Positions 5,824-8,982 of a DNA stretch of 8,982 bases are shown here, one piece after another. Numbering within the stretch: position 1 is the stretch's first letter; each line of letters starts with the position of its first letter. A program made the translations under genes and the position numbers. The DNA comes from Peptococcaceae bacterium (lineage in GTDB: Bacteria > Bacillota > Peptococcia > DRI-13 > UBA5745), in NCBI GenBank assembly GCA_031264885.1, contig JAISDM010000058.1, positions 1-8,982 on the forward strand, in the 5' to 3' direction. Under the pieces are notes generated by a model. The model saw only the letters and a program-made list of their open reading frames with translations. It was not told the origin of the DNA and did not search any database.

Positions 5824-6966
5824 TCATTCACGGCGCCGTATTTGCTCTATCTGTCCGCAGCGCGCCGCCACGGCGTTCGCTATTTTGTCGCGGCGCTCCT
5901 TGTCAATGATATCCGATCGCGCCAATATGCCGGCGCACTCCTCTTTAATGCCGTCCAGCGCGCCGTAATCGAACCAGCTCAAATCAGACACCAGTTTTAT
6001 TTGATCGCCATGACTTGTTTTAAACGGCTGACATTTTCTCTGTTCCCCAATCTCAACGGTATTGTGCCACAGCGAGGTTCCGCAATCAAATATCGGCGCG
6101 AGCCCCTTCCACTCAAGCGTTTCCGCGTTTCGGACAAAGCCGAAATTATTATAGTGTCTGTCCTCGTTTGAAATGATGTAATCCAGCGTCAGCATTTTGT
6201 CGATTCCCGGACGGACATCCGGCATGCCAAGCAGTTCGCAGCAACGCAGCAGATGCGAAAAGTCGGAATCCCCGTCATCCATTATTCTTGAATGAAACAC
6301 TTTCCACGCGGATACAAGCTCCGTATCCGCGGAAAGAAAGTTTTCGCATAAACTGTACGGTTCGGCGGATTCAAACATCAAACAGTACGGGACATGAGCA
6401 ATCCCCAACCTTTGCATCACCGCGCTTGCTATAACCTCGTTATACGGCTCTTGTTTCCACGGTTCGCCGCCACCTTTGACCAGCAGGCGCTTCCCGTCCG
6501 CAATAATCCATTTCTTGCGCAGCCTGCCTTCCGAGGTGTTGTCCGGCGATACGAGATTGATGTGGTTCCTGTCCGCAGGCTCGCGGCCAAAAAGCATCTC
6601 GCCTACGTCCTTTGAAAAGTCATTTTGGAAAAAGTTAATATCCGCCCAAACCAGCCCGGAGTCCAATGGCCGAATCCAGTAATGGTCGGACAAACTCAGT
6701 CCGTAACACTCCAAAATCAGATGCTCAGTCGTGGTTCGGCCCAAGCGCGTATATAAATCCCAGATACCGGTACGGCTCGCGGGGATGGAACGTCCCCTCA
6801 GCCAGTCGTTCAATTCACGGATGTCAACGCCGCCCTTCAAGGACTGAACGCCCAACGGAATATGCGCCGGATTGTGAACCGCGCCAATATCCGTTATGGC
6901 CGGCGCGGCTTCGGCTATTGTCAGTTCCGCGACCTCAATGTTCTTATGCATCAACATACATTCCAT
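5824..6966 (-). CDS. HipA-like serine/threonine kinase-fold protein
   Basis: 380-aa protein resembling the HipA-domain proteins often found in Bacillota. The N-terminal half carries IPLGV (36-40), WLRGRSIPASRTG (55-67) and LSLSDHYWIRP (90-100), typical of this subgroup, then WADINFFQNDFS (107-118). Kinase landmarks: LLVKGG (161-166) with candidate ATP-binding Lys164; EPYNE (173-177) with Glu177; catalytic loop SNEDRHYNNFGF (266-277) with Asp269 and Asn274; and metal-binding PIFDCGTSLW (291-300) with Asp294. The set looks complete, so an active kinase is plausible. HipA proper phosphorylates glutamyl-tRNA synthetase; the target of this subgroup is not known to me. No HipB-like helix-turn-helix gene is next to it, so I do not call it a classical toxin. 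It lies 18 nt behind the repair-fusion gene and is probably co-transcribed. The ATG at 6966 has GAGGGAG about 5 nt upstream; ATGs at 6957 and 6951 are alternatives. Confidence 0.75.
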   Translation of the reverse strand: MECMLMHKNIEVAELTIAEAAPAITDIGAVHNPAHIPLGVQSLKGGVDIRELNDWLRGRSIPASRTGIWDLYTRLGRTTTEHLILECYGLSLSDHYWIRPLDSGLVWADINFFQNDFSKDVGEMLFGREPADRNHINLVSPDNTSEGRLRKKWIIADGKRLLVKGGGEPWKQEPYNEVIASAVMQRLGIAHVPYCLMFESAEPYSLCENFLSADTELVSAWKVFHSRIMDDGDSDFSHLLRCCELLGMPDVRPGIDKMLTLDYIISNEDRHYNNFGFVRNAETLEWKGLAPIFDCGTSLWHNTVEIGEQRKCQPFKTSHGDQIKLVSDLSWFDYGALDGIKEECAGILARSDIIDKERRDKIANAVAARCGQIEQIRRRE

Positions 6967-6984
6967 GGGTTCTCCCTCTTTTTT

Positions 6985-8100
6985 TCACTCACAGACCGCG
7001 TTTCCTACACACAATTTGCCCATCGCGAGTTTCCGTTTTTCCTGCGGCATCTTTTCAATGGCGTAGCGCAGAGCGGTGCGAGGCATGACCGTTCGCCGTT
7101 CCATGACGAAATCGAACACCTCCCGCTCATGAGTCTCGGCGGCGGCTTTGAGCATCCAGCCATAGCCTTTTTGCACCATGTCGTCCGGATCGAGAAGCAG
7201 CGCGTCGGCGACGCGAAATACAAGCGGCAAAAACAGCCCGCGCCGGGCGGGGACAATCAGTGTCACCGCCGCGCCGCGCTTCATCCAGCGATTGTCTGAA
7301 CGCGTCCACGCAAAAAGTCTCTCGGACAGTTCCGGATATTTCGTCACCAAGTCGCCGATTGTGTGGTTGCACAGCGTGTCGCACATAGCCCAGTTCCGCA
7401 CATAACGCTCTGCCCATCGGGCAAAAACGTCGAAGTCTTCAGGCTCGGCGGTTTTCCCGACCGCCTCCGACAGCGCGCAGGCTACGCCCGCTTCTTCCTG
7501 AAGGCCGCTTTGCCACAAAGCGTCGCAAAGCTCAAAAATTTCCTCCTTTGGCGACGACTTGACAAGCTCTGCGGTGTAACGTTTGGCGATCCTGTTTACC
7601 TCGGCGCTTTTCAGCCCATAGGCTTGAAAATGCTCTCCACCCTTGAAAAACCGCTTGCCGGATTCCGCGGCGGCTGGGTCGGCGGCGGCTTTAAGATCGC
7701 CGCGGATACGGGTCAGGATGGCCTGTACCGACTTTCTCATCATTGTGTGGGTAAACCTCACTTCCGGCTTTGTTAGATCGTAGCTTTGCCCGATCAACGT
7801 CTTTGTCAAATCATCCGGCGCGTCGCCCTCCATGACGATGGTAATCCAATGATTTTTGTTCATGTGCCAACCGGGGATAATACTCTTAAACGCGCTCCGC
7901 AGAAAGTCCCCATCCAGCGGATTACATTTGAGGTTCAGATACAATTCGCCATTATGCCGCATGATAAGCGCAAAGCTCTTTTTGTTCCCCTTATGCCTCA
8001 TGACCGCGGTGGCGTTCCCGTCCGCCGCCGCGTCAAACGGATAATCCTCGTAAGCGGCGGGGAACGTCAGGCAGAAGTCGATGATGTCTTGACGGGTCAT
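6985..8100 (-). CDS. MmcQ/YjbR-AlkD fusion, putative DNA-alkylation repair protein
   Basis: 371-aa two-domain protein. Residues 1 to about 115 match the MmcQ/YjbR (CyaY-like fold) family: CLTFPAAYEDYPFD (10-23), LYLNLKCNP (53-61), PGWHMNKNHW (76-85). Residues about 125-365 match the AlkD-like HEAT-repeat DNA glycosylases: FFKGGEHFQAYGLKSAEVNRIAKR (151-174 region), RNWAMCDTLCN (235-245), RWMKRGAAV (271-279) and GYGWMLK (312-318). AlkD's DNA-contacting Trp and catalytic Asp appear to be Trp237 and Asp241; Arg275 and Trp315 fit the other key positions. The likely role is excision of cationic alkylated purines; the MmcQ domain is of unclear function and may bind DNA. The ATG at 8100 has GGAGG about 10 nt upstream. 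It is the first gene of a two-gene unit with the kinase. Domain calls are good; substrate is inferred. Confidence 0.8.
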   Translation of the reverse strand: MTRQDIIDFCLTFPAAYEDYPFDAAADGNATAVMRHKGNKKSFALIMRHNGELYLNLKCNPLDGDFLRSAFKSIIPGWHMNKNHWITIVMEGDAPDDLTKTLIGQSYDLTKPEVRFTHTMMRKSVQAILTRIRGDLKAAADPAAAESGKRFFKGGEHFQAYGLKSAEVNRIAKRYTAELVKSSPKEEIFELCDALWQSGLQEEAGVACALSEAVGKTAEPEDFDVFARWAERYVRNWAMCDTLCNHTIGDLVTKYPELSERLFAWTRSDNRWMKRGAAVTLIVPARRGLFLPLVFRVADALLLDPDDMVQKGYGWMLKAAAETHEREVFDFVMERRTVMPRTALRYAIEKMPQEKRKLAMGKLCVGNAVCE

Positions 8101-8223
8101 ACCTTATCGTCCTCCCCGAACACAAACTATATTTGCCCAAACAGACAGGTGGTACTCAAATGATACAACAAAATAATCTGTCTGAACAGGCCAAAAACCG
8201 TTTTTCTTGAATTGTCTCAATTC
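8101..8223. other. Upstream region of the repair-kinase operon, with small dyads
   Basis: No gene. On the minus strand TATAGT (8126-8131) could be a -10 box for the repair-kinase operon, but no -35 at normal spacing was found. CAGACAG (8142-8148) and CTGTCTG (8178-8184) form a 7-bp inverted repeat 29 nt apart, a possible operator. GAATTG-TCT-CAATTC (8209-8223) is a perfect 6-bp hairpin directly after the stop of the SLH fragment; it lacks a T-run on the minus strand and is at best a weak 3'-end structure. Confidence 0.3.
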
Positions 8224-8586
8224 TCAGTTTACTTTGTCTTTCATATAGGCGTACATCGCGCCCTTGACCGCCCAATCCCCCTGGGGCGCGACGCCGGCGA
8301 AGCGGGCGTAATTCAGCAGGATGGCCGCCACTTGTTCACGGGTGATGCCGGCGTTCAGCGCGAACAAATCATTGCCGACACCGCTCACAATGCCGTTTGC
8401 TCTCGCCCAGGCGACGGCAGCGGCGTACCAGTCGCCGCCTGGCACATCGCTGAAGGACGGTAAGGCGCTTATCGGCGGCTCGCCGGCCATCCGGTACAGC
8501 ACCGTTACCAGCATCCCCCGGGATACGGCTATGTTCTGCGAGAATTCCGCGGCGCCTGTACCGACCATCAGTCCTCTCACGTAATC
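8224..8586 (-). pseudogene. Truncated S-layer-homology (SLH) domain protein remnant
   Basis: The C-terminal part of a 217-codon open frame clearly encodes SLH repeats, which anchor proteins to secondary cell-wall polysaccharide in Bacillota. The first recognisable repeat begins near DYVRGLMVGTGAAEF and runs through VSRGMLVTVLYRMAGEP. The second has the classic FSDVPGGDWYAAAVAWA, NGIVSGVG and ITREQVAAILLNYA. A third repeat would normally follow, but the frame ends soon after a degenerate QGDWAVKGAMYAYM. The open frame continues upstream to 8877 only by running antisense through the antitoxin gene, with no SLH or secretion-signal features there and no signal peptide. I therefore treat it as a 5'-truncated, non-functional fragment; the coding homology ends near 8586, beside the antitoxin promoter. 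Confidence 0.7.
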
Positions 8587-8593
8587 ATTTGTG

Positions 8594-8623
8594 TTGACAT
8601 ATGCGGCAAATTTGGCGTATAAT
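8594..8623 (+). promoter_or_regulatory. Consensus sigma-A-type promoter of the toxin-antitoxin operon
   Basis: TTGACA (8594-8599) and TATAAT (8618-8623) match the consensus perfectly with an 18-nt spacer. Predicted start is near 8630, giving a leader of about 20 nt with GGAG (8637-8640) ahead of the ATG at 8650. Such promoters are usually repressed by the antitoxin or the toxin-antitoxin complex; no obvious palindromic operator was recognised. Confidence 0.85.
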
Positions 8624-8649
8624 AAGAGCTGTGAAAGGAGTGTTGCCGA

Positions 8650-8925
8650 ATGGCAAACGTAAATATTCGCGTGGATGATACGCTGAAAAAGGAAGCGGAA
8701 AAAGTTTTTTCGGAACTCGGCCTGTCCATGTCCACCGCCACAAATGTTTTTTATAAACAAGCGGTTCGATATGGCGGCATCCCGTTCGATCTGCGCATAT
8801 CCGACCCTTTTTATTCTCCTGAGAATCAGTCGCGTCTGCAAAAATCCATTCGTGATTATGAAACCGGAAAGAGCCAACCGGTCATTAAAACAATGGCCGA
8901 GTTAGAGAAACTGGCTGATGAGTAA
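8650..8925 (+). CDS. RelB/DinJ family antitoxin
   Basis: 91-aa antitoxin. The N-terminal half is a ribbon-helix-helix DNA-binding domain with the family pattern VNIRVDDTLKKEAEKVF (4-20), LGLSMSTATNVFYKQ (23-37) and GGIPFDLRI (42-50). The C-terminal half (about 52-91) is charged and would wrap and neutralise the toxin. It should repress its own promoter as a dimer. GGAG lies 9 nt before the ATG. Its stop overlaps the start of the toxin gene by 8 nt (ATGAGTAA), typical of coupled toxin-antitoxin translation. The protein is intact. Confidence 0.9.
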   Translation: MANVNIRVDDTLKKEAEKVFSELGLSMSTATNVFYKQAVRYGGIPFDLRISDPFYSPENQSRLQKSIRDYETGKSQPVIKTMAELEKLADE

Positions 8926-8982
8926 TCTGATATTCCTGCCGGAAGGATGGGAGGATTATCTTTACTGGCAAGATCAAGACAA
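8918..8982 (+). CDS. YoeB/Txe family toxin, 5' part only (cut by window end)
   Basis: An ATG at 8918-8920, inside the end of the antitoxin gene, opens a frame that stays open to the window edge: MSNLIFLPEGWEDYLYWQDQ and one more residue. The pattern W-E-D-Y-L-Y-W-Q at residues 11-18 is the hallmark of the N-terminus of YoeB-type toxins, RelE-superfamily ribosome-dependent mRNA interferases that cleave mRNA in the ribosomal A site. The catalytic residues near the C-terminus lie outside the window, so activity cannot be judged. A YafQ or RelE toxin would be the other option, but the WxDYLYWQ start favours YoeB. Confidence 0.82.
   Translation, partial: MSNLIFLPEGWEDYLYWQDQD

Noticed and set aside
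5792..6835. Diversity-generating retroelement template/variable pair
   Set aside because: The 21-nt match is exact and very short, with no adenine-specific differences and no reverse transcriptase.
8587..8877. N-terminal half of the SLH open frame
   Set aside because: It is antisense to the well-supported antitoxin gene and has no SLH or signal-peptide features.

Overview
The window (about 57% GC by eye) looks like a chromosomal segment of an anaerobic Bacillota, probably a clostridial lineage. The clues are strong AGGAGG-type ribosome binding sites, sigma-A-like promoters, a remnant of an S-layer-homology (SLH) protein, a RelB/DinJ-YoeB toxin-antitoxin pair, and an oxygen-sensitive iron-sulfur enzyme operon. 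The species cannot be named from the sequence.

Left half, minus strand (4405 down to 172): a compact four-gene operon, read in the order Q-N-O-P, encodes all four subunits of a class I (ATP-dependent) benzoyl-CoA reductase-like enzyme of the Bzd subtype. Q and P are ASKHA-fold ATPase/electron activator subunits. N and O are the two 2-hydroxyacyl-CoA dehydratase-fold subunits that would hold the active site. Gaps are 10-16 nt, each gene has its own Shine-Dalgarno, and one clear promoter lies upstream of Q. No ligase, ferredoxin, regulator or ring-cleavage gene is present, so the true substrate is open.

Middle, plus strand (4659-5504): a monofunctional prephenate dehydrogenase (tyrA) diverges from the operon. 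It is bracketed by two related composite repeats. The upstream one (4444-4608) is a MITE-like 165-bp unit with perfect 14-bp terminal inverted repeats, sitting between a -10-like box and the tyrA ribosome binding site. The downstream one (5597-5748) ends in a perfect 28-bp inverted repeat. Related GTAGGGGCGGC-type palindromes also lie past the end of the reductase operon (11-145).

Right part, minus strand (8100 down to 5824): a two-gene operon with an MmcQ/YjbR-AlkD fusion (putative DNA-alkylation repair) followed 18 nt later by a HipA-like kinase. No HipB-like partner is visible.

Right end: a 5'-truncated SLH fragment (minus strand) abuts a RelB/DinJ antitoxin gene (plus strand) with a near-ideal promoter. 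The antitoxin overlaps by 8 nt the start of a YoeB-family toxin that runs off the window.

The most notable content is the Bzd-type reductase operon in a probable clostridial host, followed by the repair-fusion/kinase pair and the structured repeat family.
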